A stretch of DNA of 64,000 nucleotides from Hymenobacter pini (GCF_020421205.1 NZ_JAIZZH010000003.1:930001-994000), one strand, 5' to 3'. Positions 48,938 to 57,454 are shown, numbered from the stretch's first letter. The notes: generated by a model from the letters alone, not told the origin. A program made the numbers and translations.

Positions 48938-50983
48938 GTGGTAAACGCAACGGAACAAGAAGAACGGGCATATCTGGAGGAAATTAAGGAGCGGCTGGCC
49001 GTAGCTATTCGGCGGGTGGATGACGCCGTGCGCCAGTACTCCACCGAATTGCGCCAGAAAAAGCAGTACCTCTACGAGCACCAGTCGGGCTTGGATGAGG
49101 CTGATATGGTGGCCGCCGGGCAGTCCATCGACCGCATGGCGTTTACGGGCGAGGCCTCAGTGGCCCGCAAGCGTCGCCTGTTCAAGCTCAGCCAGTCGCC
49201 CTACTTCGGGCGGGTTGATTTCACGCCGAAGGGTGGCAAGTCGGTGCCGGTGTACGTGGGCGTGTACGCCTTTGCCGATGAGCGCCAGAACGTGATTTTC
49301 GACTGGCGCGCGCCCATTTCCTCGCTGTTCTATGATTTTGAGCTGGGCCCGGCTTCCTACACCACACCGGCCGGTGGCACCGTGGCCGGCCGCATCGACC
49401 TGAAGCGGCAGTTTCGCATCCGCGACGGGCGGCTGGAGTACCTACTGGACAGCTCAGTGAACATTCACGACGATGTGCTGCAGCAGGAGCTGGCCAAGTC
49501 CTCGGACGACAAGATGAAGAACATCGTGGCCACCATTCAGCGCGACCAGAACGCGGTGATTCGCAACGAGGAGGCTTCGGTGATGGTGATTCAGGGTGTG
49601 GCTGGCTCGGGCAAAACCTCTATTGCCCTGCACCGCGTGGCCTTTTTGCTGTACCGCCACCGCGACACTATTGCGGCCCGGAATGTACTCATCATCTCCC
49701 CCAACAAGGTATTTGCCGACTACATTTCCAACGTACTGCCCGAGCTGGGTGAAGAGCACATTCCGGAGATGGGCATGGAGGAGCTGGCCGCCGAGCTGCT
49801 GGGCCCCAACTACACCTTCCAGACGTTTTTTGAGCAGGTAGCCCGGCTGCTAGATGGCCCGGACCCTGGATTTGTGGAGCGGCTGCGCTACAAGTCGTCG
49901 GTGGAGTTTTTGGGGCAGCTGAACCAGTACCTGCTGCACATCGAAAACCACTACCTCACCTTCCAGGATATTCGGGTGGGCCGCACGGTGGTGCCAGCGG
50001 CGGTGTTGCGCCAGAAGTTCAGCACCTACCACCGGGTACCGCTGTTGAAGCGTTTTGGCCTGGTGGCCGTGGATGTGCGCGCCTACGTGCGCGACGCCGT
50101 GGGCCGCAAGCTTACCAACGGCGAAAAGAACAGCATCGAGGAAAGCCTGCTACGCCTGTTCCGCTTCCGGCACGTGGCCGAGTTATACAGGGACTTCTAC
50201 CAGTGGCTGGGCCGCCCCGAGTTGCTGAAGCTGGACCCGCACCGCGCCCACCTGGAGTACGCCGACGTATTTGCCTTGCTCTACCTGCGCATTCGGCTGG
50301 AGGGGCTAGGCGGCTACGAACAGGTGAAACATCTGCTCATTGATGAAATGCAGGACTATACGCCGGTGCAGTACGCGGTGCTGGCCCGGCTGTTCTCATG
50401 CCGCAAAACCATACTCGGCGACATTAGCCAGTCGGTAAACCCGTACAGCGCCTCCTCCGCCGACACCATTGAGCGGGTATTTCCACAGGCCGAAGTAGTG
50501 CGCCTGCTGCGCAGCTACCGCTCCACCGTCGAAATCACGGCCCTGGCCCAGCGTATCCTACCCACCCCCGGCATCGAGCCCTTGGAGCGCCACGGTCCCG
50601 AGCCCGCCCTGCTGGCCTGTCCCGATGCGGAGACGGAACGCGCTGCAATCCGGCAGGTGTTGGTGGACTTTCAGACCTCAGGTCGGCAGTCGATGGGGGT
50701 CATTTGCAAAACCAGCCGCCAGGCCCGGCAGCTGCACCAGGCCGTTGAGGACCTCGGGGTTCACCTGCTCACCGCCGATTCCACGTTGTTTAAAGAAGGC
50801 GTCATCATCACCACGGCCCACTTATCCAAGGGTCTGGAGTTTGATGAGGTGCTGGTGCCTTTCGCCTCGGCCCGCACCTACCACACCGAGGTAGACCAGC
50901 GCATGCTATACGTGGCCTGCACCCGCGCCATGCACCAGCTCACGCTCACGTACACCGGCGAGCTGACGGCGTTTTTGCGCTAA
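48938..50983 (+). CDS. HelD/UvrD-like RNA polymerase recycling helicase
   Basis: HelD-type ATPases remove stalled RNA polymerase from nucleic acid. The 681-residue protein must start at a GTG at 48938, because upstream codons lie in the tRNA and terminator. The N-terminal arm is coiled (residues 1-60) and is followed by VYVGVYAFADERQNVIFDWRA, as in HelD. The helicase core has Walker A VAGSGKTSIALHR, LIISPNKVF, the DEMQDYTP Walker B motif, LRSYRSTVEIT and a C-terminal VACTRAMHQLTLTY. It is slightly shorter than Bacillus HelD. It lies next to tRNA-Arg, an ordinary integration spot, but no integrase is present. Confidence 0.9.
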   Translation: MVNATEQEERAYLEEIKERLAVAIRRVDDAVRQYSTELRQKKQYLYEHQSGLDEADMVAAGQSIDRMAFTGEASVARKRRLFKLSQSPYFGRVDFTPKGGKSVPVYVGVYAFADERQNVIFDWRAPISSLFYDFELGPASYTTPAGGTVAGRIDLKRQFRIRDGRLEYLLDSSVNIHDDVLQQELAKSSDDKMKNIVATIQRDQNAVIRNEEASVMVIQGVAGSGKTSIALHRVAFLLYRHRDTIAARNVLIISPNKVFADYISNVLPELGEEHIPEMGMEELAAELLGPNYTFQTFFEQVARLLDGPDPGFVERLRYKSSVEFLGQLNQYLLHIENHYLTFQDIRVGRTVVPAAVLRQKFSTYHRVPLLKRFGLVAVDVRAYVRDAVGRKLTNGEKNSIEESLLRLFRFRHVAELYRDFYQWLGRPELLKLDPHRAHLEYADVFALLYLRIRLEGLGGYEQVKHLLIDEMQDYTPVQYAVLARLFSCRKTILGDISQSVNPYSASSADTIERVFPQAEVVRLLRSYRSTVEITALAQRILPTPGIEPLERHGPEPALLACPDAETERAAIRQVLVDFQTSGRQSMGVICKTSRQARQLHQAVEDLGVHLLTADSTLFKEGVIITTAHLSKGLEFDEVLVPFASARTYHTEVDQRMLYVACTRAMHQLTLTYTGELTAFLR

Positions 50984-51044
50984 GAGGTGAAGTTGTAGAA
51001 GAATAGACGGTTACTCATAACTTCACCATCTCACAATTTCACCA
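50984..51044. repeat. 8-bp repeats at convergent gene ends
   Basis: Units of eight bases (ACTCATAA, CTTCACCA, TCTCACAA, TTTCACCA, CTTACTGA) occupy 51013-51052, and complementary units (GAGGTGAA, GTTGTAGA) lie at 50984-50999. Together they form an imperfect hairpin between helD and the response regulator gene. Confidence 0.7.
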
Positions 51045-51045
51045 C

Positions 51046-51717
51046 TTACTGAATCAGGCCTTGGTTCATGGCGTAGCGGATGAGGGCGGCCGTGTTCTTG
51101 GCCTGTGTTTTCTCGATGATGTTCTGGCGGTGGGTTTCGATGGTACGCTTGCTGGTGAACAGCTGGTCGGCTATTTCCTGGTTGGTCATGCCCTCGGCAA
51201 TGAGGCGCAATACCTCTAGCTCCCGCCCTGATAAGTCGGCGGTGGCCTCTGGGCGTTTGGCAAACGAAACGGGTTCCGGCGCGGCCGAGGCACCAAATTG
51301 GGTTATCACGCGGCGCAGCAGGTTCAGGCCGATTTCGGTGCACAGAAACTCGCGCCCGGCCGCCACCGTCCGGATGGCGTGGGCTATTTCGGTGATGTCG
51401 GCGTTTTTGAGCACGTAGCCCAACGCGCCGGCTTCCAGCATGCGGTACACGTAGTTTTCGTGCTCCAGCATGGAGAGTACCAGCACCCGCACCTCGGGGT
51501 ACCGCTCGCGCAGGTGCGCCATAGTGGCAAAGCCATCCAGCACGGGCATGTTCACATCCATCATCACCACATCGGCGGGGGTATGGGACAGCAGCTCCAG
51601 CAGCATTTCGCCGTTGGCGGCCTCTCCTACAATATCCATATCGGGTTCCTTGCTCAGCAGAGCTCGGATACCGTCGCGCAAAATGGCATGATCGTCAGCC
51701 AGCAGAATACGAATCAT
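51046..51717 (-). CDS. NarL/LuxR-type response regulator
   Basis: The 223-residue protein has a receiver domain (Asp8, Asp9, phospho-accepting Asp54 in VVMMDVNMPVLDG, and Lys in GYVLKNAD) and a C-terminal LuxR helix-turn-helix (LSGRELEVLRLIAEGMTNQE, IADQLFTSKRTIETHR). It probably regulates transcription after phosphorylation. No histidine kinase gene is nearby, so it is an orphan here. The ATG at 51717 gives the canonical start MIRILLADDHAILRDGI. The gene's stop overlaps the last octamer repeat. Confidence 0.95.
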   Translation of the reverse strand: MIRILLADDHAILRDGIRALLSKEPDMDIVGEAANGEMLLELLSHTPADVVMMDVNMPVLDGFATMAHLRERYPEVRVLVLSMLEHENYVYRMLEAGALGYVLKNADITEIAHAIRTVAAGREFLCTEIGLNLLRRVITQFGASAAPEPVSFAKRPEATADLSGRELEVLRLIAEGMTNQEIADQLFTSKRTIETHRQNIIEKTQAKNTAALIRYAMNQGLIQ

Positions 51718-52119
51718 AAATTCAAGCAAAGAATAACGAGTGGCCTGGCCCGGACGCGTGGGTTGACGGCGGCCAGTCGGTTCCGGTGCAGCCGCGCGGG
51801 AAGCTGGCTGCGGTAGGAGCACTTGACCAGAGCTGATGAGCTCCCGACTAAGATACGGTAACCAGCAGCCATCCGGTTAACAGCCACCAGTGCCCCAGGT
51901 TAGGCCGCCGCCGCATCGCCGCGTTACTGAGAGGTACTATCCGGCTCAGCTTCAATGTACTACCCAACCTGCAGCTCGACACTATGCGGCTAAAAATCAG
52001 TTGGTTATATTTTCAACCATCTATCTTCTGCCGCGTATAGATCTGCATTCCCCACCCGCCCCTGCCAGCGGACCCGACTCTCCCACTTACCGCCCGTCGG
52101 GCTTTACCGCACCCGTTCT
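51718..52119. other. Intergenic region between regulator and STAS-like gene
   Basis: This stretch contains no credible coding sequence. A short open frame at 51890-52162 is out of frame with the STAS-like gene and lacks coding character. AT-rich DNA around 51995-52020 (TTATATTTTCAACC, with a GGTT/AACC inverted repeat) may include a promoter, but no -33/-7 pair is convincing. Confidence 0.4.
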
Positions 52120-52494
52120 ATGGAAGTCTACCGCGAAATTCTGCCCAACAGCTACCTGCTGATTCTGACCGACAACAACGCGCCGGCCACGGTAGCTCAG
52201 TTGTCGTACGCCCTGCGCCGGGCCAGCCGCAGCGGCAAGCCCAGCATATGGGTTGATTGTAGCCAGCTGCACCGGCTGCCGTTTGCGGCACTGCGGGTAC
52301 TGGCCCGCTACTACCGCCGGTTGCGGCAGCGCCAGATTCCGCTGGTACTCTGCCACCTCGGCGACGACGCGCACCAACTGATGGCCAAGCTGCCCACGGC
52401 GCTGTGCCCGCCCGTGGTACCCTCATTGCTGGATGCGGAGCGCTACTGCCAGCACCCCCACGCCTTGTTACGACAGCAGCCGGCCACCGCGTAA
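52120..52494 (+). CDS. STAS-like domain protein
   Basis: The 124-residue protein shows the STAS pattern of anti-sigma factor antagonists: SYLLILTDNNAPATVAQLSYAL, then a strand with PSIWVDCSQLHRLPFAALRVLA and PLVLCHLGDDAHQLMA. The Ser/Thr that is phosphorylated in typical STAS proteins has no clear counterpart, although SQLHRL occupies the matching loop (Ser48). It follows a response regulator, which hints at a regulatory role. The final residues are Gln/Ala-rich. Confidence in the fold is moderate and the partner is unknown. Confidence 0.65.
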   Translation: MEVYREILPNSYLLILTDNNAPATVAQLSYALRRASRSGKPSIWVDCSQLHRLPFAALRVLARYYRRLRQRQIPLVLCHLGDDAHQLMAKLPTALCPPVVPSLLDAERYCQHPHALLRQQPATA

Positions 52495-52501
52495 CGCATA
52501 G

Positions 52502-53185
52502 CTACAGTACGCTGGCCAGCCCGTTGATGGTAAGCGCCACCACGGCCGTATTGAACCCGAAGGACAGCAACCCGTGCACTAGAGCCAGCCGACGAATCAG
52601 GCGGTCTGACACGCCCACGTCGGCCGTTTGCGCAGTCATGCCAATTACAAAGGAGAAGTAGGCAAAATCGAGGTAATCGGGTTCCTTTTCGTTGCCCGGA
52701 AATTCCAGCCCGCCTTCTGCCCGTTTTCCGTCGGCGGCGTAGTAGAGATGGGCGTAGCGCAGCGTGAATAGTGTGTGTACCAGCAACCAAGCCGTGAGGA
52801 CACCCACGGCGCCGGCTACCACGCGCGCCGTTTGGTGGGTATCCGCATCGGCCTTGGATAGTAGCAGCACTACCGCCAGCAAGCTAGCTACCGCCGCCCC
52901 CAGCACCGCCACAAACGACAGTACCCGGCCGGGGTCTTCCTTGGTGGCAATCTGGCGCAGATGTGCCACATCAGCCCGCAGAATAATAGCCCAGGTAATG
53001 GCTAGCGTGGTCAGCGTAAACCCGTCCCAGGCCAGCAGCAGTCGCAGCAGCGCCGGCCATTGCCCGGGAGCCAGCATGTACAGCCCGGCCGCCGGCAGCA
53101 GCCCCAGGCCCAGCCGCCGCCAGGCGGGCCACAGGGCAACGCGGTGCAACGGAGAAAAGCGGCGGGGGGCAGCGGAGGAGGGCAT
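52502..53185 (-). CDS. DUF1345 membrane protein
   Basis: The 227-residue protein has five to six membrane segments. It carries the DUF1345 signatures LRYAHLYY and EPDYLDFAYFSFVIGMTAQTADV, with the conserved DYxxFxF motif in the fourth segment. These proteins are inner-membrane proteins of unknown function. The gene is divergent from nicotinate phosphoribosyltransferase with only 57 bp between the starts, so the promoters may overlap. It converges on the STAS-like gene. Confidence 0.9.
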   Translation of the reverse strand: MPSSAAPRRFSPLHRVALWPAWRRLGLGLLPAAGLYMLAPGQWPALLRLLLAWDGFTLTTLAITWAIILRADVAHLRQIATKEDPGRVLSFVAVLGAAVASLLAVVLLLSKADADTHQTARVVAGAVGVLTAWLLVHTLFTLRYAHLYYAADGKRAEGGLEFPGNEKEPDYLDFAYFSFVIGMTAQTADVGVSDRLIRRLALVHGLLSFGFNTAVVALTINGLASVL

Positions 53186-53242
53186 AGACTGGGCGGAAAT
53201 GAAATATTCTGCGTAAGCTACGGCATCTCAACCGTTGCTTAC

Positions 53243-54730
53243 ATGAATTCAGCTCCGCTTTCCGGCCTGTACGCCCCCTCCCTCAGCCTCCTCACCGACC
53301 TGTACCAAGTAACCATGGCCTACGGCTACTGGCAGCAGGGTTTGCAGGACCGAGAGGCTGTGTTTCACCTGTATTTCCGGCGGCCACCCTTCAGCGGGGG
53401 CTATGCCGTGGCGGCCGGCCTGGCCTACGCCGTTGACTACTTGCAGAACCTGCGTTTTTCGGAAGTCGACCTTACCTATCTGGGCAGCCTGAAAAGCAGT
53501 AAGGGCGCGGCCATGTTCCCGCCGGAGTTTCTGCAGTACCTGTGGGAGCTGCGCTTCAGCTGCGACGTGGATGCCGTGGCCGAGGGCACGGTAGTGTTCG
53601 GCAACGAGCCCCTGATTCGGGTGCAGGGTCCGCTGCTACAGGCACAATTGGTAGAAACAGCCCTGCTCACGCTGGTGAACTTTCAGACGCTGATTGCCAC
53701 CAAAGCCTCCCGCATTCGGGAAGCGGCCGGTGCCGATACCGTACTGGAGTTTGGCCTGCGCCGCGCCCAAGGGCCCGATGGGGGCTTGTCGGCCAGCCGG
53801 GCCGCTTACCTGGGCGGGGTAGATGCCACCAGCAACGTGCTGGCCGGGCAGCGCTTCGGTATTCCGGTGAAGGGCACCCACGCCCACAGCTGGGTTATGG
53901 CCTTTGAGGATGAGCCCGAGGCCTTTGCCGCCTACGCCAAAGCCTTCCCCGACGACTCGGTGTTTCTGGTGGACACTTACGACACGCTGGAAGGCGTGCG
54001 CCATGCTATTAAGGTAGCCCGCGAGATGCGCGCCAACGGCCACGAGCTGGGCGGCATCCGGTTGGACTCGGGCGACTTGGCCTACCTCAGCCGCGAGGCC
54101 CGGGCGTTGCTCAATGAGGCCGGCTTTGAGAATGTACGCATCGTGGCCAGCAACGACCTGGAGGAAAACCTCATTACCAGCCTGAAGCTGCAGGGCGCCA
54201 AAATTGATACCTGGGGCATCGGCACCCAACTCGTGACGGCCTACGACCAGCCGGCCCTGGGCGGCGTGTACAAGCTAGCCGCCCTGCGCAAACCCGACGA
54301 CTCAGGCTGGGACTTCACCATCAAGCTCTCGGAGCAGCTGGCCAAAACCAGTATCCCCGGCATCTTGCAGGTGCGCCGCTACGAAACCGAGAAAGGCCAA
54401 CCCCGCGCCGATATGCTCTACAACGTGGCCGAGCCCCTGCCCGAGCAGCTCACCATCATCGACCCGCTGGATGCCACCCGCCGCCGCGCCGTGCGGGCCG
54501 ACGCTTCGTACCGGGAGCTGCTGGAGCCCATTTTCCGCCGAGGCGAGCTGGTGCATCAGCTGCCCACGCTGCAGGAAAGCCGGGCCCGGGCCCACCGCGA
54601 AGTGCTCAGCCTCGACCCCAGTATCCGCCGCTTCCTCAACCCCCACACCTACCCCGTGGGTCTGGAAGAGTCACTCAACACCTTCCGCACCCAACTGATT
54701 CTGGAAAAGCGCCCCGTGCGCCCGGCTTAG
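53243..54730 (+). CDS. pncB: Nicotinate phosphoribosyltransferase
   Basis: PncB converts nicotinate and PRPP to nicotinate mononucleotide in NAD salvage, with ATP. The 495-residue protein has SLLTDLYQVTMAYGYW near the N-terminus and LEFGLRRAQGPDG for substrate binding. The phosphorylatable His in GTHAHSWVMAF is His213. DTYDTLEGV, RLDSGDLAYLS and IVASNDLEENLITSL follow in order. The length fits the longer Bacteroidota and Gram-positive type. The ATG at 53243 is preceded by 57 bp shared with DUF1345. It ends in a long palindromic terminator. Confidence 0.95.
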   Translation: MNSAPLSGLYAPSLSLLTDLYQVTMAYGYWQQGLQDREAVFHLYFRRPPFSGGYAVAAGLAYAVDYLQNLRFSEVDLTYLGSLKSSKGAAMFPPEFLQYLWELRFSCDVDAVAEGTVVFGNEPLIRVQGPLLQAQLVETALLTLVNFQTLIATKASRIREAAGADTVLEFGLRRAQGPDGGLSASRAAYLGGVDATSNVLAGQRFGIPVKGTHAHSWVMAFEDEPEAFAAYAKAFPDDSVFLVDTYDTLEGVRHAIKVAREMRANGHELGGIRLDSGDLAYLSREARALLNEAGFENVRIVASNDLEENLITSLKLQGAKIDTWGIGTQLVTAYDQPALGGVYKLAALRKPDDSGWDFTIKLSEQLAKTSIPGILQVRRYETEKGQPRADMLYNVAEPLPEQLTIIDPLDATRRRAVRADASYRELLEPIFRRGELVHQLPTLQESRARAHREVLSLDPSIRRFLNPHTYPVGLEESLNTFRTQLILEKRPVRPA

Positions 54731-54733
54731 TAT

Positions 54734-54787
54734 GCCTAAATGCAAAAGGCCCGACTGCTGATGCAGTCGGGCCTTTTGCATTTAGGC
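54734..54787. terminator. Perfect palindrome overlapping the end of the DUF4240 gene
   Basis: Arms of 25 bp (54734-54758 and 54763-54787) are exact complements around a 4-nt loop. The right arm contains the stop codon and preceding Ala codon of the DUF4240 gene, and the left arm copies them after the pncB stop. It is a likely bidirectional terminator. Confidence 0.9.
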
Positions 54788-55315
54788 TACCCCAAACTTT
54801 TTCCAGAGCTTCGGTAGCTTTTTCGGCAGTTGATTCTCCGTCCAGTCTTCGCCCTTGGTTTCGGAGCCGGAATCATAATCGAGGCCCCGGGCTTCGGCCA
54901 CGCTTCGAGGGAATGTTTCATCCTCGTCGGTTTTGCCTGTGCGCTTTTCGAAGGCGAAGGTGGCCACGTATAGCAGCTCTTCAAAATCCTGGTACGGGGC
55001 ATCCAGCACCGCCGCCAACGTATCGGGGTTCTGCAGCGCATTGGTGAAGACAGTTTTACCCTGCCCTACCAGCCAGCACCGGAAGTACAGATAGGGGTCA
55101 TCGGACACGTAACCGTCGATAATCTTCTGCGCCGCCATGATGTCGAAATGGTCGGCCTCCAGCAGGTGTTCCCGTAGGATGCACTCAAACTCAATAATCT
55201 GCTCGGGTTCCAGCTGCGCCAGGTCGTCAATCAAGAACTGCTGCTGCCGTTGCTGGTCGCCCTGGGCCTCGGTTTTTGCCGATTCAATTATCTGCCAGAA
55301 TTGCTCTTTATCCAT
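54782..55315 (-). CDS. DUF4240 domain protein
   Basis: The 177-residue protein matches DUF4240: MDKEQFWQIIESAK at the start, EQIIEFECILREHLLEADHFD, the AAQKIIDGYVSDDPYLYFRCW motif and FAFEKRTGKTDE. DUF4240 proteins are small, soluble and of unknown function. Several acidic and aromatic residues suggest a protein-interaction role. The ATG at 55315 gives the conserved N-terminus, and an upstream start at 55375 adds sequence without coding character. Confidence 0.88.
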   Translation of the reverse strand: MDKEQFWQIIESAKTEAQGDQQRQQQFLIDDLAQLEPEQIIEFECILREHLLEADHFDIMAAQKIIDGYVSDDPYLYFRCWLVGQGKTVFTNALQNPDTLAAVLDAPYQDFEELLYVATFAFEKRTGKTDEDETFPRSVAEARGLDYDSGSETKGEDWTENQLPKKLPKLWKKFGVA

Positions 55316-55406
55316 TGTATCAGAGGTACGGTAATAAGCCCGAAATACGGCAAAACTCTGCACTCCTGCGGCCAAAGCCTGTACCCCCTGCCTGCGTATA
55401 GCCGAC

Positions 55407-55414
55407 TACTTTTG
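55407..55414 (+). promoter_or_regulatory. Candidate -7 element for the HMA protein gene
   Basis: TACTTTTG matches TAnnTTTG exactly, 71 bp before the ATG at 55485. No convincing TTTG was found upstream. Confidence 0.4.
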
Positions 55415-55484
55415 TTACGCTACGTTGTTATAGCGTCATCATCAGCTGCCGGCCGCTGGGTAGCAGCTTCAACCATTACTGCTT

Positions 55485-55700
55485 ATGTCAACTCTGAAAT
55501 TTAAGACCAGCATCAACTGCGCCAACTGCGTGCGGGCTGTCACTCCGTTCCTCGATGCCGAAGCCAGCGTGGAAAAGTGGAACGTGGATACCAACAACCC
55601 CGATAAGATTCTGACGGTGGAAGGCCCCAATCCAATTCCGGAATTGATTATAAAATCCGTATCCCAGGCCGGGTTTGACATTGAGCCGGTAGCGGCGTAA
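55485..55700 (+). CDS. Small heavy-metal-associated (HMA-like) domain protein
   Basis: The 71-residue protein has one ferredoxin-like HMA domain: LKFKTSINCANCVRAVTPFL at the N-terminus, ADxxEKWNVDTNNPDKILTV-like middle strand, and a C-terminal helix PELIIKSVSQAGF. The CANC motif at residues 12-15 would bind Cu(I) or a similar soft metal. It is probably a cytosolic metal chaperone. No efflux ATPase is seen next to it. The stop is followed by a long palindrome. Confidence 0.85.
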   Translation: MSTLKFKTSINCANCVRAVTPFLDAEASVEKWNVDTNNPDKILTVEGPNPIPELIIKSVSQAGFDIEPVAA

Positions 55701-55705
55701 CTGCT

Positions 55706-55807
55706 AGTAAAAAAGAACGTCATGCTGAGCTTGCCGAAGCATCTCTACCTGACAATCCAGTGCGGTAGAGATGCTTCGGCAAGCTCAGCATGACGTTCTT
55801 TTTTACT
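55706..55807. repeat. Palindrome with perfect 44-bp arms
   Basis: Arms 55706-55749 and 55764-55807 are exact reverse complements around a 14-nt loop. The core TCATGCTGAGCTTGCCGAAG is of the dispersed Hymenobacter-type palindrome. It lies between the convergent HMA and purM genes. Confidence 0.9.
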
Positions 55808-55820
55808 CCTGCTTAAGGCT

Positions 55821-56957
55821 CTATCCCTCGTAGCGCAGCTCGCCGGCTCCTACGCGGAGCGTCACGCCGGGCTCTGGGATGATGCGGCCGGCTACCTGAG
55901 CTTGGTAGCCGTGGTGGCGCAGGGTTTCGGCTACGGCTTCGGCCTGGGCCTCATCGGTTACCAGTAGCATGCCGTTGCCCATGTTCCAGTAGAGGTAGGC
56001 TTCCTGGGGCGTGATGCCGGCCAGCTTGGCCAGTTGCTCCATGGCTGGCAGCGGCTCGAATAGGTTGTCCAACTCGGCACCCACACCGTTTTTGAGCACG
56101 CGCTTGAAGTTATCGGCAATGCCGCCGCCGGTGATGTGCGCCGCCGCGTGCAAAGGCAGACCGGCATCGAGCACCGCCGCCACGCCGGGCGAGAAGATGA
56201 GCGAAGGCGCTAGCATTACCTCGCCCCAGGTGGTGGCGTTTTCGGTTGTCAGTTGCTCGTTGCTGATTGTTGATTGAGCGCCGCCGCTTTGCTCGTACGG
56301 CTGTTCGTGCCACTTCTCACCGAAAGCTTTGGTGAGGGCGCGGCGGGCCAGGGAGTAGCCGTTGGAGCGAAAGGATGGTGAGCGAAGTGCTACCACCGCT
56401 TGTCCGGCGCGCACGTTGGCGCCACTCAGGGGGCGCTCTAGGCTGGGGTGCAGCACGCCTACGGCCGTGGAGCACCAGTTGAAGTTCATTTTGGCCCCGG
56501 GGTAGCCACCGATGCGGTTGCCCAGCTCGGCAATTTCCCCGCCCGTTACGGCAATCTGGCTGAATTGGGCCGCGTCGTGCAGGCCGCGCATCAACTCGTC
56601 CACCACCTCGTAGTTGAGCGTGTTCACGTCGATGATGTTGGAGAGGTTGGTGGGCACGAAGCCGGCCACGATGAGGTCGTCGGCCACCATGGCAATCAGG
56701 TCGTAGCCCAGCGTGTCGTAGCGGTCCAGGCGCTCGGCCACCTCAATCTTGGTCCCGATGCCATCGGAGCCAATGCCCAGCCGCTCATTGCCAAAGCGGA
56801 TTTCGTTGGAGAAGCCACCGGCCAAATCCTGGGCCGGCTCGCCGGGCTTGCCCGCGCGGGTGCTGAAGGTTTTCTGGGCCCAGTGGAAGGCGTTCTTGGA
56901 AGCGGCGTTGCCTTCTTCGATGGAGTAGCCAGCGGTGGCTTTGAAGTCGTTGTTCAT
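55821..56957 (-). CDS. purM: Phosphoribosylformylglycinamidine cyclo-ligase
   Basis: PurM closes the imidazole ring to AIR, the fifth step of purine synthesis. The 378-residue protein has FKATAGYSIEEGNAASKN at the start, GGFSNEIRFGNERLGIGSDGIGTK-type ATP-loop segments, DLIAMVADDLIVAG, and SFRSNGYSLARRAL. At residues 228-240 a 13-residue stretch (STISNEQLTTEN) derives from an in-frame tract of 7-bp repeats. The protein is otherwise like Bacteroidota PurM. It is the last gene of the pur cluster in transcription order. Confidence 0.94.
   Translation of the reverse strand: MNNDFKATAGYSIEEGNAASKNAFHWAQKTFSTRAGKPGEPAQDLAGGFSNEIRFGNERLGIGSDGIGTKIEVAERLDRYDTLGYDLIAMVADDLIVAGFVPTNLSNIIDVNTLNYEVVDELMRGLHDAAQFSQIAVTGGEIAELGNRIGGYPGAKMNFNWCSTAVGVLHPSLERPLSGANVRAGQAVVALRSPSFRSNGYSLARRALTKAFGEKWHEQPYEQSGGAQSTISNEQLTTENATTWGEVMLAPSLIFSPGVAAVLDAGLPLHAAAHITGGGIADNFKRVLKNGVGAELDNLFEPLPAMEQLAKLAGITPQEAYLYWNMGNGMLLVTDEAQAEAVAETLRHHGYQAQVAGRIIPEPGVTLRVGAGELRYEG
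56245..56279 (-). repeat. Heptad repeat inside purM
   Basis: Five 7-base units (GTTGTCA, GTTGCTC, GTTGCTG, ATTGTTG, ATTGAGC on the plus strand) form a tract within the purM coding sequence. They encode the STISNEQLTT segment without breaking the frame. Confidence 0.85.
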
Positions 56958-56977
56958 GTGTTGGACCCCTCCCCCCG

Positions 56978-57006
56978 GCTCCCTCCCCTCCGGGAGAGGG
57001 GGAGCC
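56978..57006. repeat. Imperfect hairpin upstream of purM
   Basis: GGCTCCCTCCCCTCCGGGAG and the following GGGGGAGCC make an imperfect, GC-rich stem about 20 bp before the purM start on the minus strand. It may be a REP-like unit or a 5'-UTR structure of purM. Confidence 0.55.
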
Positions 57007-57170
57007 TGACGAGTTGGGCAGAAATTGGGATGGTAGATTATCTAAATTTCTACAAATGTTGGCAGAGCCATTATCGACTTCGCTGGCAAATAATATCGTC
57101 TATCACTACCAGTAAAGTCAATCAGAAACCCATCAGCAACGTATTCTCGCAGGTAAACCTTTGTGTTTGG

Positions 57171-57395
57171 CTAAAGCCTTAAAGCAGGATGACCACTTGC
57201 GGTATCAGCTGGCTGCAGGTATATCGGCGTAAACCATTTTAAAACCTTATACCTCGGGTTAGCTGACCCGCGCAGCGCCTCAGTTACATTAGGTACATCT
57301 GCTTCAATCAACTTAGACGGAATGCGTTCCTGAGCTTTTACAACAACAGAATAGCTCAAGCTAGCCAATAGCAACAGTAGCTTTTTATGTCTCAT
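57171..57395 (-). CDS. Small secreted hypothetical protein, possibly truncated
   Basis: The 74-residue frame starts with a signal peptide (MRHKKLLLLLASLSYSVVVKAQ). The remaining 50 residues contain no known motif. The region is clearly AT-richer than the pur genes on both sides, which suggests recent acquisition or decay. It may be the start of a longer envelope protein gene that was lost. The ATG at 57395 is followed by a normal signal-peptide reading, which is the main support. Confidence 0.45.
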   Translation of the reverse strand: MRHKKLLLLLASLSYSVVVKAQERIPSKLIEADVPNVTEALRGSANPRYKVLKWFTPIYLQPADTASGHPALRL

Positions 57396-57454
57396 AAGTG
57401 GCCTAAATGAGCATGTTGGCGGAATAGGCAATCCTCTATCTGCTGAACTCTCTA

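Noticed and set aside
48783..50983. Integrated island beginning at tRNA-Arg
   Set aside because: No integrase, no duplicated tRNA 3' end was seen, and HelD and the following genes have the composition of the host.
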